A stretch of DNA of 64,000 nucleotides from Bacteroidetes bacterium UBA6221 (GTDB lineage: Bacteria > Bacteroidota > Bacteroidia > Chitinophagales > Chitinophagaceae), in the NCBI GenBank assembly GCA_002421685.1, contig DISB01000018.1:362653-426652 (forward strand). Direction: 5' to 3'. The notes under the pieces are model-generated. The model had not been told where the DNA came from and searched no databases. It worked only from the letters and a program-made list of their open reading frames with translations. This document shows positions 1-8,162 of the stretch, piece after piece. How positions within the stretch are numbered: position 1 is the stretch's first letter; each line of letters opens with the position of its first letter. A program made the translations under genes and the position numbers.

Positions 1-322
1 GATTACCGCCGTTGTGAAAGAGGCCGGCCAGGCTGTCACCCCTTAGAGAACCCTTCAGGGGAACATATTTCTTGATAAATGGGTTGGATGTGTAAATTAT
101 ATTTACATCCTGATCTAATGCCGGGTCTGGATTCAAATACTTGGCAAGGATCATATCATACTCACTCTTTTTTGCCGGGTCAAAAATTAACTGACCCGAC
201 GCAGCATCCGTAATGATATATTTTCTCAATTCTAACGCATCGTAGTAAGCGTGTTTGGTGGGTTGTGCGTAGACAACTGCACTGCAAATAAGAACAGAAA
301 ACGATAATAGCAAATGTTTCAT
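1..322 (-). CDS. secreted protein of unknown function, 3' end cut by window
   Basis: The start is the ATG at 320-322 and the frame stays open to base 1, so 107 residues are visible and the C-terminus is missing. Residues 1-20 form a signal peptide (hydrophobic LLLSFSVLICSAVV, then cleavage after VYAQ). The mature part is polar with no motif I recognise; a short stretch reads GSLRGDSLAGLFHNGG. It starts 15 bases after the stop of the subtilisin-like gene and on the same strand, so it is probably the third gene of that operon. That makes it a possible secreted or periplasmic partner, which is inference only. Confidence 0.7.
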   Translation of the reverse strand, partial: MKHLLLSFSVLICSAVVYAQPTKHAYYDALELRKYIITDAASGQLIFDPAKKSEYDMILAKYLNPDPALDQDVNIIYTSNPFIKKYVPLKGSLRGDSLAGLFHNGGN

Positions 323-337
323 AATATGTCAGTTTGA

Positions 338-1399
338 TTAAGTAGCGTAGTAAGAAAATGTTTCAGTTTTGCCTAAGTCAGGGCTGTTATGATTTACCTT
401 GACTTGTTTCAACTTTTCTAAGATTTCATCTTTTTTGAGTCCTGACGACAACATGGTTGCTGCAATACCGGATATAAATGCGCAAGCATAGCTACTCCCC
501 TTCAAACTATTGACAAACCAATTCTTTGATGCAGGTGCGCATGTCCAACGTGCCATGTGCCCCTCTATCACATTTACGTATGGCTTTAGATTGTTGTGAT
601 ATGTTTGAATTAACGCAGTATTGCCTGATGCTACACCAATAGTGCCTGCCATATCAGCCGGAAATCTTGTGATATGCCGGGCATCTGAATTGTCAATGAT
701 TTTCCACCCTTCGTCGGCGGCACAGACAATCAAAATACTTTGTTCTATTAGCTCGTTGATTTTGGATTTTATATCCCCGTCTTCGGGAATTGACCAAGAG
801 AGGTTCAGGACATGCGGATGAAGCTTCAAGGCTTCATTTAGTCCTTTGATAATATTGATTTTGTAGAGCTTGTCGACGTCTGGTGCGATTTTTATTGGCA
901 ACAGCGTACATTCAGGAGCTACACCAAAAATTCCGTAGTTATAGTTTGCATTTGGCCTCGCCCCGATTATTCCTGCTATTGCTGTGCCATGACCAGCGAT
1001 ATCTTCTTTTCCCGATCCGGTTACATCTATAACATCAATGCCTTGCAAATTTGGATGTGACATATCCATTCCCGTATCCAGCACGGCTACTTTTATTCCC
1101 CTTCCTTTTGTTTGTTTCCAGGCATCCGGTATGTTCAGCAATTGTTTATTCCAGTCAGCGAGGACTTTTGTCGGGAGATCAATACCTAATTTCTCCACCC
1201 ACTCATCAAGCACATAATTCTCGCCGAAAATCCGCCACTGGTTGCTGCTGCTGTCTGCAGGTATAGAGCCTGTGACGGTATTGTCTTCCAGCCATATTTT
1301 CTCGCCTTTCCTCAGGAACCCAACATAATTATCATCGCTATCGGCAGAAGGAGAACTGCGGATGTTGAGTATATCGGTATTGACTACATACATTCCCAT
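338..1399 (-). CDS. SH3b-domain subtilisin-like serine peptidase (S8), altered oxyanion residue
   Basis: 353 residues with no signal peptide, so probably cytoplasmic unless a partner exports it. Residues 3-65 look like a bacterial SH3 domain (LNIRSSPS start typical of SH3b). Residues about 95-345 are a subtilase fold with the triad Asp108 (AVLDTGMD), His137 (GHGTAIAGI) and Ser303 (GSSYACAFISG). Where subtilisins have the oxyanion Asn (AAGNEG) this protein reads CAADEG, so Asp229 replaces Asn. Proprotein convertase PC2 is a known active family member with the same substitution. The gene starts 3 bases after the stop of the upstream membrane protein, so the two are probably co-translated. The substrate is unknown. 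Subtilase assignment is firm; role and activity are open. Confidence 0.85.
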   Translation of the reverse strand: MGMYVVNTDILNIRSSPSADSDDNYVGFLRKGEKIWLEDNTVTGSIPADSSSNQWRIFGENYVLDEWVEKLGIDLPTKVLADWNKQLLNIPDAWKQTKGRGIKVAVLDTGMDMSHPNLQGIDVIDVTGSGKEDIAGHGTAIAGIIGARPNANYNYGIFGVAPECTLLPIKIAPDVDKLYKINIIKGLNEALKLHPHVLNLSWSIPEDGDIKSKINELIEQSILIVCAADEGWKIIDNSDARHITRFPADMAGTIGVASGNTALIQTYHNNLKPYVNVIEGHMARWTCAPASKNWFVNSLKGSSYACAFISGIAATMLSSGLKKDEILEKLKQVKVNHNSPDLGKTETFSYYAT

Positions 1400-1402
1400 G
1401 AG

Positions 1403-2596
1403 TTACGCTTTTGATTCTTGTAATGGTTTGCCTTTTCCCGGTATCTTAGCTGATGTTTTTATACCGTTGCTGCCTTCCTGTTCAGGCTTTGCACCGCTGC
1501 CCCGCAACTTCACCAGCTTGTTCAGCAGGTCGAACCAGAACGGAGCACCTAATGAAATAGCAAATGCCGTGATGAAAAAACCCGTTAGTTTTGGTGGATC
1601 AATCGTTTTGCAAAAGACATAACGAACCCGGTCACGGCATCTGGTGCTACCGCCGAAGTCTCCCCAGCCTAAGCCCATGACATTATTTATATCGGCCAGT
1701 GTACTGTCCTGCACCTTTTTCAGTAGTTCAATTTTTTTCCCAGTCTTAGCAGAGTCACTTATATTCTCCTGGTCAATTTGTGCATTCAGGTCATGCACCC
1801 GGGCGGCAACATTATCAGCTACCAAAATCCTCAATTCATCATCCGTTGAAAGCTTTCTGACTATCGCTATGGTATCCACATTGAAAGAAATGGCCAGGAT
1901 AACGCCAAGCGTAAAGAGTATTCTGCTCGTTTGGCGTTTGTACCAACCGCCTACCCGGTCCATCATGAAATCATACCAATCTTCGATATGTCTCCGGAAT
2001 TGCTCCATATTGCCATTGGCCTGCTCGATATACAATTTTAAAACTTTGTTCAGGTTGCCGGATTTTTCGAGTTCATAGCCTGATAGCATGGTTGAGATAT
2101 TGCTGAGCAGTAAAGGTTGTTCTGCGGGCTGCGTACCTTGTTCTACAGCTTTCTTTTTCAATACATCAATAAAAATGTCCGTAAATGTCGCCGCCCCCAG
2201 GTAGGAAGGTTTTCGTGTGAGGGATAAAGTGCTACCGTCGGCTGCACGCCTGTAGAGCGGATGTTCAGTGATATTGGCGGCAAAGAGACTTGCTTTAGTG
2301 TTTAACTTTGTTCGAAGCATGCCCTTCGATTCTGTTCCTTTCTTAAAGAAATTGCTAACATCCTGCTTCCTTACGAACCTGTAGAAAAGCCACCAAAACC
2401 AATTAGCTATAGCATCCCACCAGTTGTAAGCATAATTTTTGCCGTCCAGCATTTGCTCCAAAGCCCTTTCCAACATACGGGGGCGGTAGGCAAACACAGA
2501 TGCGAGTGCTTCATGTATAGTAGCGGCGAGTAAGCTATACATGAGAAAGATAAAGATCAGGCCAATTGCGACATCAAGGGCGACATTGTTAAACAT
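1403..2596 (-). CDS. three-helix membrane protein of unknown function
   Basis: 397 residues from the ATG at 2596; starts at 2629 (ATG) or 2632 (GTG) would add 11-12 residues. I prefer 2596 because the hydrophobic N-terminus then begins at once (MFNNVALDVAIGLIF). Predicted helices lie near residues 7-28, 225-246 and 338-359. The roughly 200-residue segment between helices 1 and 2 is charged and includes a Trp-rich patch (NWWDAIANWFWW). The motif DWYDFMMDRVGGWYKR just before helix 2 recalls a widespread uncharacterised membrane family (from memory, not searched). It is first in an operon with an SH3b-subtilase and a secreted protein. It may anchor or be a substrate of the protease; this is inference. 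Confidence 0.75.
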   Translation of the reverse strand: MFNNVALDVAIGLIFIFLMYSLLAATIHEALASVFAYRPRMLERALEQMLDGKNYAYNWWDAIANWFWWLFYRFVRKQDVSNFFKKGTESKGMLRTKLNTKASLFAANITEHPLYRRAADGSTLSLTRKPSYLGAATFTDIFIDVLKKKAVEQGTQPAEQPLLLSNISTMLSGYELEKSGNLNKVLKLYIEQANGNMEQFRRHIEDWYDFMMDRVGGWYKRQTSRILFTLGVILAISFNVDTIAIVRKLSTDDELRILVADNVAARVHDLNAQIDQENISDSAKTGKKIELLKKVQDSTLADINNVMGLGWGDFGGSTRCRDRVRYVFCKTIDPPKLTGFFITAFAISLGAPFWFDLLNKLVKLRGSGAKPEQEGSNGIKTSAKIPGKGKPLQESKA

Positions 2597-2635
2597 GTTT
2601 AAGTGAGTTTTAGCGACTGCAACATACATCACCGA

Positions 2636-2658
2636 TTTTCCCCATACAACGGGGAAAA
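2636..2658 (-). promoter_or_regulatory. leader hairpin before the membrane-protein/subtilase operon
   Basis: An 8-bp perfect stem (TTTTCCCC with GGGGAAAA) and 7-base loop lie 4-7 bases upstream of the GTG-ATG at 2632-2629 on the minus strand, inside the predicted leader. There is no T-run after it in the reading direction, so it looks less like a terminator than like a structure that could affect translation. Function is inferred. Confidence 0.4.
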
Positions 2659-2706
2659 CACCCTATTTTTCATGTACGGATTAACTTGCTTTTGTCATCA
2701 AATTAG

Positions 2707-2735
2707 CTTATATACCCTTGCCGGGTTATTGTCAA
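2707..2735 (-). promoter_or_regulatory. sigma70-like promoter (TTGACA-17-TATAAG)
   Basis: On the minus strand TTGACA (2735-2730), a 17-base spacer and TATAAG (2712-2707) match the E. coli sigma70 consensus at 11 of 12 positions. Bacteroidota promoters normally use TTTG and TAnnTTTG. The site sits about 110-140 bases upstream of the membrane-protein gene. Its activity in this host is uncertain. Confidence 0.4.
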
Positions 2736-2770
2736 TAGTTCTTAAATTGCTTTGGCATAAATTTCATACG

Positions 2771-3313
2771 ATGGGCAAGCTCTTCGAAACCATCACCCCG
2801 CAACTGCAGGAGTGGATTTCCGCACAAAAAATTTTTTTCGTGGCAACAGCTCCACTCTCAGTCAATGGGCATATCAACTGTTCGCCCAAGGGGTTGGATT
2901 CGCTGCGCATCACGGGGCCAGGAACAATCCTATATCGCGACCTGACGGGCAGCGGCGTGGAGACTATCGCCCACCTGAAGGAAAACGGGCGTATCGTACT
3001 TATGTTCTGCGCCTTTGATGGTCCGCCGAAGATAGTAAGAATACATGGCAAAGGCGAGGTAATAGAACCCGGCCACCCGGCCTTCAATGAAATGTCTTCG
3101 CTGTTTGCCCCACACGCCGGCACCAGAGCATTCATAAAAATCACAGCGGCACGGATATCAGATTCCTGCGGCTATGCTGTGCCGCTGATGGAGTATAAGA
3201 ATGACCGCGATGTGCTGGACAAATGGACGGCCAACAAAGGCGAAGACGGGCTGAAAATTTACCATGCGGAGAAAAATATGCAGAGCATAGACGGCCTGCC
3301 GGGGCTGGGCTGA
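2771..3313 (+). CDS. pyridoxamine 5'-phosphate oxidase-family (FMN-binding fold) protein
   Basis: 180 residues from the ATG at 2771; an in-frame opening to 2603 exists but the family fold begins at GKLFETITPQLQEWI. The split-barrel signature is visible: FFVATAPLSVNGHINCSPKG, then LYRDLTGSGVETIAHLKENGRIVLMF and KIVRIHGKGEVI, as in general-stress PNPOx-like proteins that bind FMN, heme or F420. The C-terminus (CGYAVPLMEYKNDRDVLDKW) is typical of the subgroup annotated as PPOX-class FMN-binding. Probable small cytoplasmic flavoprotein, substrate unknown. It is transcribed alone, divergent from the subtilase operon. Confidence 0.85.
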   Translation: MGKLFETITPQLQEWISAQKIFFVATAPLSVNGHINCSPKGLDSLRITGPGTILYRDLTGSGVETIAHLKENGRIVLMFCAFDGPPKIVRIHGKGEVIEPGHPAFNEMSSLFAPHAGTRAFIKITAARISDSCGYAVPLMEYKNDRDVLDKWTANKGEDGLKIYHAEKNMQSIDGLPGLG

Positions 3314-3349
3314 AATACGGAGCGGCTTTTTTTCGTCAGTACCGCCCCT

Positions 3350-3357
3350 TATCTTTG
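3350..3357 (+). promoter_or_regulatory. TAnnTTTG -7 box for asd
   Basis: TATCTTTG, an exact match to the Bacteroidota -7 consensus, 21 bases before the asd ATG. No convincing -33 TTTG was seen. Confidence 0.55.
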
Positions 3358-3378
3358 CAGCCTTAAAAAAAATAATTC

Positions 3379-4368
3379 ATGCGTGTAGCTGTAGTAGGCG
3401 CCACCGGCCTGGTTGGTGGTACCATGTTGAGGACTTTGGAAGAACGAAATTTTCCGGTTACAGAGTTGATACCTGTGGCTTCAGAAAAGTCGGTAGGTAA
3501 TAAGGTGACCTTTGCCGGTAAGGAATGGCCGGTGGTGAATGCTGATACTGCTATAGCTATGAAACCCGCACTGGCTATCTTCTCGGCAGGCGGCAGTGTG
3601 TCGCTGGAGCTGGCGCCCAGGTTTGCAGAGGCAGGCTGCAGGGTGGTGGATAACTCATCGGCCTGGCGCATGGACCCTGCCAAGAAACTGGTGGTTCCCG
3701 AGGTGAACGGCTATACCCTCACTAAAGACGATATGATCATAGCCAACCCCAACTGCTCTACCATACAAATGGTAATGGTGCTGAAACCCCTCCACGATAA
3801 ATACCATATAAAAAGGATAGTGGTGAGCACTTACCAGTCTGTATCGGGGAGCGGGCAAAAAGCTGTGAGCGAGATGATGGCGCAACGCACGGGAAGTACC
3901 GAACATAATGTTTACCCGCATCGCATAGATATGAACGTCATCCCCCAGATAGACGTGTTTACAGAGAACGGCTATACTAAAGAAGAAATGAAAATGGTGC
4001 TGGAGACCAATAAAATAATGGGCGACGACTCCATAAAGGTAACTGCTACCACCGTGCGGGTGCCTGTAACTGCCGGGCACAGCGAAAGCGTGAATATCGA
4101 ATTCCGTGAAGATTTTGAAGAGGCGGATGTACGCAACCTTCTGGCACGCTTCCCCGGCGTGATAGTGGTGGACAACCCCGAAATGAAGGCTTACCCCATG
4201 CCATTGCACGCTGCCGGTAAAGATGAAGTATTTGTGGGCCGCATCAGGCGCGACTATTCTCAGCCCAATACCCTGAACTGCTGGATAGTGGCCGACAACC
4301 TGCGCAAAGGCGCCGCCACCAATGCCGTGCAGATAGCCAAACTACTGCATAATAATGGCTGGATATAG
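3379..4368 (+). CDS. asd: aspartate-semialdehyde dehydrogenase
   Basis: 329 residues, the usual family length. It reduces beta-aspartyl phosphate to aspartate semialdehyde with NADPH, the branch point to lysine/diaminopimelate, threonine and methionine. The N-terminal Rossmann motif is VVGATGLVGGTML. The catalytic Cys126 lies in IANPNCSTIQ, and a basic substrate-binding segment follows (HRIDMNVIPQID; VRVPVTAGHSESVNIEF with the catalytic His). It stands alone with its own -7 box; the next gene is unrelated. Confidence 0.96.
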   Translation: MRVAVVGATGLVGGTMLRTLEERNFPVTELIPVASEKSVGNKVTFAGKEWPVVNADTAIAMKPALAIFSAGGSVSLELAPRFAEAGCRVVDNSSAWRMDPAKKLVVPEVNGYTLTKDDMIIANPNCSTIQMVMVLKPLHDKYHIKRIVVSTYQSVSGSGQKAVSEMMAQRTGSTEHNVYPHRIDMNVIPQIDVFTENGYTKEEMKMVLETNKIMGDDSIKVTATTVRVPVTAGHSESVNIEFREDFEEADVRNLLARFPGVIVVDNPEMKAYPMPLHAAGKDEVFVGRIRRDYSQPNTLNCWIVADNLRKGAATNAVQIAKLLHNNGWI

Positions 4369-4456
4369 CTTAACCTGTTATTAATGTTTCTGTCACGGGA
4401 TTGTAAAGACTTGTAATCATTCCCGATAATATAAGTACAAGGCCATAGCGCCAACG

Positions 4457-4464
4457 TACCTTTG
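4457..4464 (+). promoter_or_regulatory. TAnnTTTG -7 box for the hmuY-like gene
   Basis: TACCTTTG, an exact -7 consensus, ends 20 bases before the ATG at 4485. No clear -33 element and no obvious Fur-type palindrome was seen beside it. Confidence 0.5.
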
Positions 4465-4484
4465 GGGACTAAAAGTTCTCAAAG

Positions 4485-5813
4485 ATGAAGTTAAAATCTA
4501 CCTTATTGACAGTTGCGGTTGCAATTGGTTCTCAAGTAAACGCACAGACATGGGTTGCGGACTCCGTGGAAATGGGCGCAAGCTATGCAAACGACGTTTT
4601 TTACAATATTATGAATGGCAGTGATGCCACAGAGGCAGCCAACAACTGGGATATAGCTTTCCAGATAACAAGCTTTAGCGAGCCCATGTTTAACGCTTCG
4701 GTAAGGGCCAATCATAATAAACGCGATGTACAGGTATATTCGCTGCACAAGCAGGCCAGCGTCCACTTCGGAAATTTAACCCCCTCGGATACCATGGTTG
4801 CTTATGGCGATCAGTTGCTGAATGAGGATAGTACCTGGGGTACCGGTGCATTCACTACCAACAGGGACATGACCAACCCCCTGGACTATGGTTGGGGTAC
4901 GTATGATATGAACACGCACAACCTGAACGGCGACAGCCTGTACCTGGTAAAGGCGGGTGGTGTGTTTTACCAGCTCTGGATACAGAAGTATGTGAGCATA
5001 GGCAACGTAGGTTACTGGTTTCGTGTGGCCAGGTGGGACGGCACAGGTTCTGTGAGCGACAGCATTAAGCGCGTAGCGCCATATAACAACCGCCTGTTTG
5101 CATATTATAATATGTCTACCGGCCAATTCCTGGACCGCGAGCCTTCAAGAAGCGACTGGCATATCATGTTCACGCAGTACCTGAAAGACCGTGTGTTTGG
5201 CGCTAATCCTAACAAGTATCAGAACTATGTAGGCGTGCTGAGCAACCTGAAAGTACGGGTAGCGAAGGTAACAGGGGTTAACCCTTCTACCGTTACTTCA
5301 AGCAACTATATGATGTACACTCCGAATGCCAGCGAGTACACCAACACGATAGGCGACGACTGGAAACATTTTGCAGGTATGTGGACAGTGGCGCCAGACA
5401 CCAGCTATATAATTATGCCCGATACCGCCAACGGGCAGCAGGAATACTATCACCTGCAGTTTACCCGTTTCGATGGTACAGCTACGGGGAAGATCGTGTT
5501 TGAGACACGTAAGCTGGCTGCTGTAAACCTCAGTGTAAACGATGTAAACGGCACAGCAGCGACATACAGCATCTACCCTAATCCCGCTCAGAATGTGATA
5601 AACATCATGGTGGATGCAAAACAGGCCGGCAAAAACACAGTATTGGCGGTTACTGATGTTACTGGTAAAGTAGTGGTTACCCAGCCTGTGCAATTGTCTG
5701 CAGGTGTAAATGCATATAGCGTAGATATGTCCTCCTTCCCTGCAGGTATGTATATAGTAACTGTAAACAACAGCCAACTGAAAATAGCTGAGAAAGTACA
5801 GGTGCAGCGTTAA
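4485..5813 (+). CDS. HmuY-like heme-binding protein with T9SS sorting domain
   Basis: 442 residues. Residues 1-20 are a signal peptide ending VNAQ. The central region shows features of the HmuY family: NNWDIAFQ near the start, RSDWHIMFTQY in the middle, and YYHLQFTRFDGTATGKIVFETRKL at the end of the domain. In Porphyromonas, HmuY takes heme from host proteins and passes it to the TonB receptor HmuR. The last 80 or so residues (from SIYPNPAQN to KVQVQR) are a type A T9SS sorting domain, so this version should be exported and anchored at the surface rather than being a plain lipoprotein. A TonB-dependent receptor follows 83 bases downstream, supporting a heme-uptake role. Ligand residues were not identified. 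Confidence 0.8.
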   Translation: MKLKSTLLTVAVAIGSQVNAQTWVADSVEMGASYANDVFYNIMNGSDATEAANNWDIAFQITSFSEPMFNASVRANHNKRDVQVYSLHKQASVHFGNLTPSDTMVAYGDQLLNEDSTWGTGAFTTNRDMTNPLDYGWGTYDMNTHNLNGDSLYLVKAGGVFYQLWIQKYVSIGNVGYWFRVARWDGTGSVSDSIKRVAPYNNRLFAYYNMSTGQFLDREPSRSDWHIMFTQYLKDRVFGANPNKYQNYVGVLSNLKVRVAKVTGVNPSTVTSSNYMMYTPNASEYTNTIGDDWKHFAGMWTVAPDTSYIIMPDTANGQQEYYHLQFTRFDGTATGKIVFETRKLAAVNLSVNDVNGTAATYSIYPNPAQNVINIMVDAKQAGKNTVLAVTDVTGKVVVTQPVQLSAGVNAYSVDMSSFPAGMYIVTVNNSQLKIAEKVQVQR

Positions 5814-5843
5814 ATATGAAGCAAAAAGAGTTGAAATAAATAC

Positions 5844-5878
5844 AAACCTTGCCGCCCCGACCGGGTGGCAAGGTTTTT
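5844..5878 (+). terminator. hairpin terminator between hmuY-like gene and receptor gene
   Basis: AAACCTTGCC (5844-5853) pairs with GGCAAGGTTT (5867-5876), with an inner CCC/GGG pairing and a T5 run at the 3' side. It lies 30 bases after the hmuY-like stop and ends 18 bases before the receptor start. It should give more hmuY than receptor transcript by partial readthrough. Confidence 0.75.
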
Positions 5879-5896
5879 CAAAAAATACAGGTATCA

Positions 5897-8152
5897 GTGA
5901 AAAAGTTTTTCGGGTTATTAAGTTTACTCTTATCGGTAGTGGCGGTACAGGCGCAGACGCTACGCTTACAACTGTTAGATAAAAACAACAGTGAGAACGT
6001 TCCCTTTGCGTATGTGCATATTTTATCCGGCACAGGAACGGTATTGAACACCGTACAAACGGACGAAAATGGAGTGGCCAACGTTGTAGCAGAAGAGTAT
6101 CCCTTTTCGATGGAGGTGAATGCCTTAGGTTTTGAGACTGCAAAGAAAGCGTTTATAACTGCGCCTGCAGCCAATACAATCACTATCTACATGGCCAAGA
6201 AATTTTCAACGCTGAACGAAGTGGTAATAACCGGACTGAACACGCCGCAACGGCAGAAGGACGCCTTGTCGGTTTATAAGATCATTACCAAAGAGCAGAT
6301 ACAGGCGCAGGGCGCTGTAACGCTGAATGAGGTAATGAAGAACCAACTGAACGTACGCGTAAACAATGATAATATACTGGGTTCCAACATGCGGATGCAG
6401 GGTTTAGGTGGAGACAAAGTGAAAATATTGATAGACGGGCTACCGATTAACGGGCGCGAAGGTGGTAATATTAACCTAAGCCAGATAAACCTGAATAATG
6501 TGGACCGCATAGAGATGATACAGGGGCCTATGAGCGTAGTATATGGTACGGATGCATTGGGGGGTATAGTGAATATCATTACTAAAACTGAAAAGAAACC
6601 CCTGTCTGTAAATGCAGGCGTATACTACGAATCGATAGGCAAATATAATTTTGATGCATCGGTAAGCAAGCGTATAGACAAACGCAATCAGTTAACCCTC
6701 GGCGGTGGCCGTAATGCCTTTGCCGGCTGGAAAGAAATAAAACAGGTGCACACATACAATAATGAGGTGTTGGCTTATTCAAGGGGTTTTTTGTTTAAAC
6801 CCTATGAGCAGTACCTGGGTAACTTAGCATATACCTACACTGCTCCATCAGGCTTCAATGCCCGCCTGGCCAGCGACTATTTGCAGGATAAAGTGACCAA
6901 CAAAGGCAACCTGGAAGTATGGGACCCTTATCGTGCTTATTCCAGAGATGAATATTATCGTACAAAACGGTCAATGAACCGCCTGTCGTTGAATGGAAAG
7001 CTGGGCAAGGGTATATGGCAGAGCCAGAACGGCTATATGCTGTACTACCGCACCCGCAACAGCTACCGGAAAGATATGGTGACCATGGAGGAGACTTTGG
7101 ATATGGATAAGGGAAAGCAGGATACATCCTCCTTTAATGATGTGTATGCGAGGGCGAGTTATAACAACCGTATTGGCGACAGGTTTGATTATACAGTTGG
7201 TTATGACATCAACCTGCAATTTGCTACCAGCCTGAAGATAAATGGTAAGCAGAAACAAATACAGGATTACGCCGCTTATGTCAATCTTTCTTACGAATTA
7301 TGGAAAGATAAACTGAAAGCACAGGCGGGCTTAAGGGGCGCTTACAATACTGTTTATCATCCTCCTGTTATACCTACTGTTAATTTCCTCTACACGCCAA
7401 TAAAGAAACTACAGATAAGGGCGTCTTATGCTGAAGGCTACCGTGCACCGTCACTTAAAGAAATGTACCTGAGTTTTATAGACCAAAACCATCATGTATT
7501 AGGTAATGAAAACCTGAAAGCGGAAAGCAGCAGACATGTGCAGGTGTCCGCTTCTTACCAGGCATTTGAAAAAGATACTGACTACCTGCAGTTTATACTA
7601 ACTGGTTTTTACAACGATGTATATAACGGTATTACTCTTGCACCTACTAACCCGGATGACAGCAATAGCATTGATTATTCTTACGCCAACCTGTCTCATC
7701 AATCCAATACAATAGCAACACTGCAGGCGGACGGCCAATATAAAAACCTGCATTACCAGGTTGGTTACTCATACAACCACACTTTTGCTGACCCCGGCAA
7801 CTACAATGCATTCTCGGCCAGCGAGGTGACCGCTACGCTACAATATATGTGGAGGAAGCCGGGTATAAGCTTTAACACTGTTTATAAGCTGAGCGGAAGA
7901 CAACCATTCCTGCAATCGAATATAGACGGCAGCGCCTCTTACAATGGCACACAAAACGCCTACCACCTTTGCGACCTGTCTTTGGAAAAGAAATTCTTTG
8001 AACGGAAGTTGCAGGTAATAGCCGGGGTGAAAAATCTGTTTGACTTCCAGCAGGCTACCATCAGCGGCAGGGTGTCTTCGGGTACGCACGGCGGTGGCGT
8101 AGCAAGCTTCCTGCCACGCAGCGTATTTACATCGGTAAGGCTTTCGCTGTAA
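5897..8152 (+). CDS. TonB-dependent outer-membrane receptor, heme-receptor type
   Basis: 751 residues from a GTG at 5897, which puts the signal peptide (KKFFGLLSLLLSVVAVQAQ) at the N-terminus; a TTG at 5849 would fall inside the terminator stem and is unlikely. A carboxypeptidase-regulatory-like domain (about 25-105) is followed by the plug (about 110-230; VVITGLNTPQRQKDALSVYK, then QGPMSVVYGTDALGGIVNIIT) and a 22-strand-type barrel. Heme receptors carry FRAP and NPNL boxes flanking a conserved His; here they read Y515-RAP, His532-His533 and N537-ENL. Together with the adjacent HmuY-like gene this supports a heme (or heme-like) substrate. The C-terminus ends in aromatic/hydrophobic residues (FTSVRLSL). 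Confidence 0.88.
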   Translation: MKKFFGLLSLLLSVVAVQAQTLRLQLLDKNNSENVPFAYVHILSGTGTVLNTVQTDENGVANVVAEEYPFSMEVNALGFETAKKAFITAPAANTITIYMAKKFSTLNEVVITGLNTPQRQKDALSVYKIITKEQIQAQGAVTLNEVMKNQLNVRVNNDNILGSNMRMQGLGGDKVKILIDGLPINGREGGNINLSQINLNNVDRIEMIQGPMSVVYGTDALGGIVNIITKTEKKPLSVNAGVYYESIGKYNFDASVSKRIDKRNQLTLGGGRNAFAGWKEIKQVHTYNNEVLAYSRGFLFKPYEQYLGNLAYTYTAPSGFNARLASDYLQDKVTNKGNLEVWDPYRAYSRDEYYRTKRSMNRLSLNGKLGKGIWQSQNGYMLYYRTRNSYRKDMVTMEETLDMDKGKQDTSSFNDVYARASYNNRIGDRFDYTVGYDINLQFATSLKINGKQKQIQDYAAYVNLSYELWKDKLKAQAGLRGAYNTVYHPPVIPTVNFLYTPIKKLQIRASYAEGYRAPSLKEMYLSFIDQNHHVLGNENLKAESSRHVQVSASYQAFEKDTDYLQFILTGFYNDVYNGITLAPTNPDDSNSIDYSYANLSHQSNTIATLQADGQYKNLHYQVGYSYNHTFADPGNYNAFSASEVTATLQYMWRKPGISFNTVYKLSGRQPFLQSNIDGSASYNGTQNAYHLCDLSLEKKFFERKLQVIAGVKNLFDFQQATISGRVSSGTHGGGVASFLPRSVFTSVRLSL

Positions 8153-8162
8153 GTAGCAGCAG

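Noticed and set aside
2603..2770. N-terminal extension of the PNPOx-fold protein beginning at 2603
   Set aside because: Reads through AT-rich leader and the promoter of the opposite operon; the family fold begins at the ATG at 2771.
5849..5896. TTG start for the TonB-dependent receptor
   Set aside because: Lies inside the terminator stem and puts 16 residues before the signal peptide; GTG at 5897 fits better.
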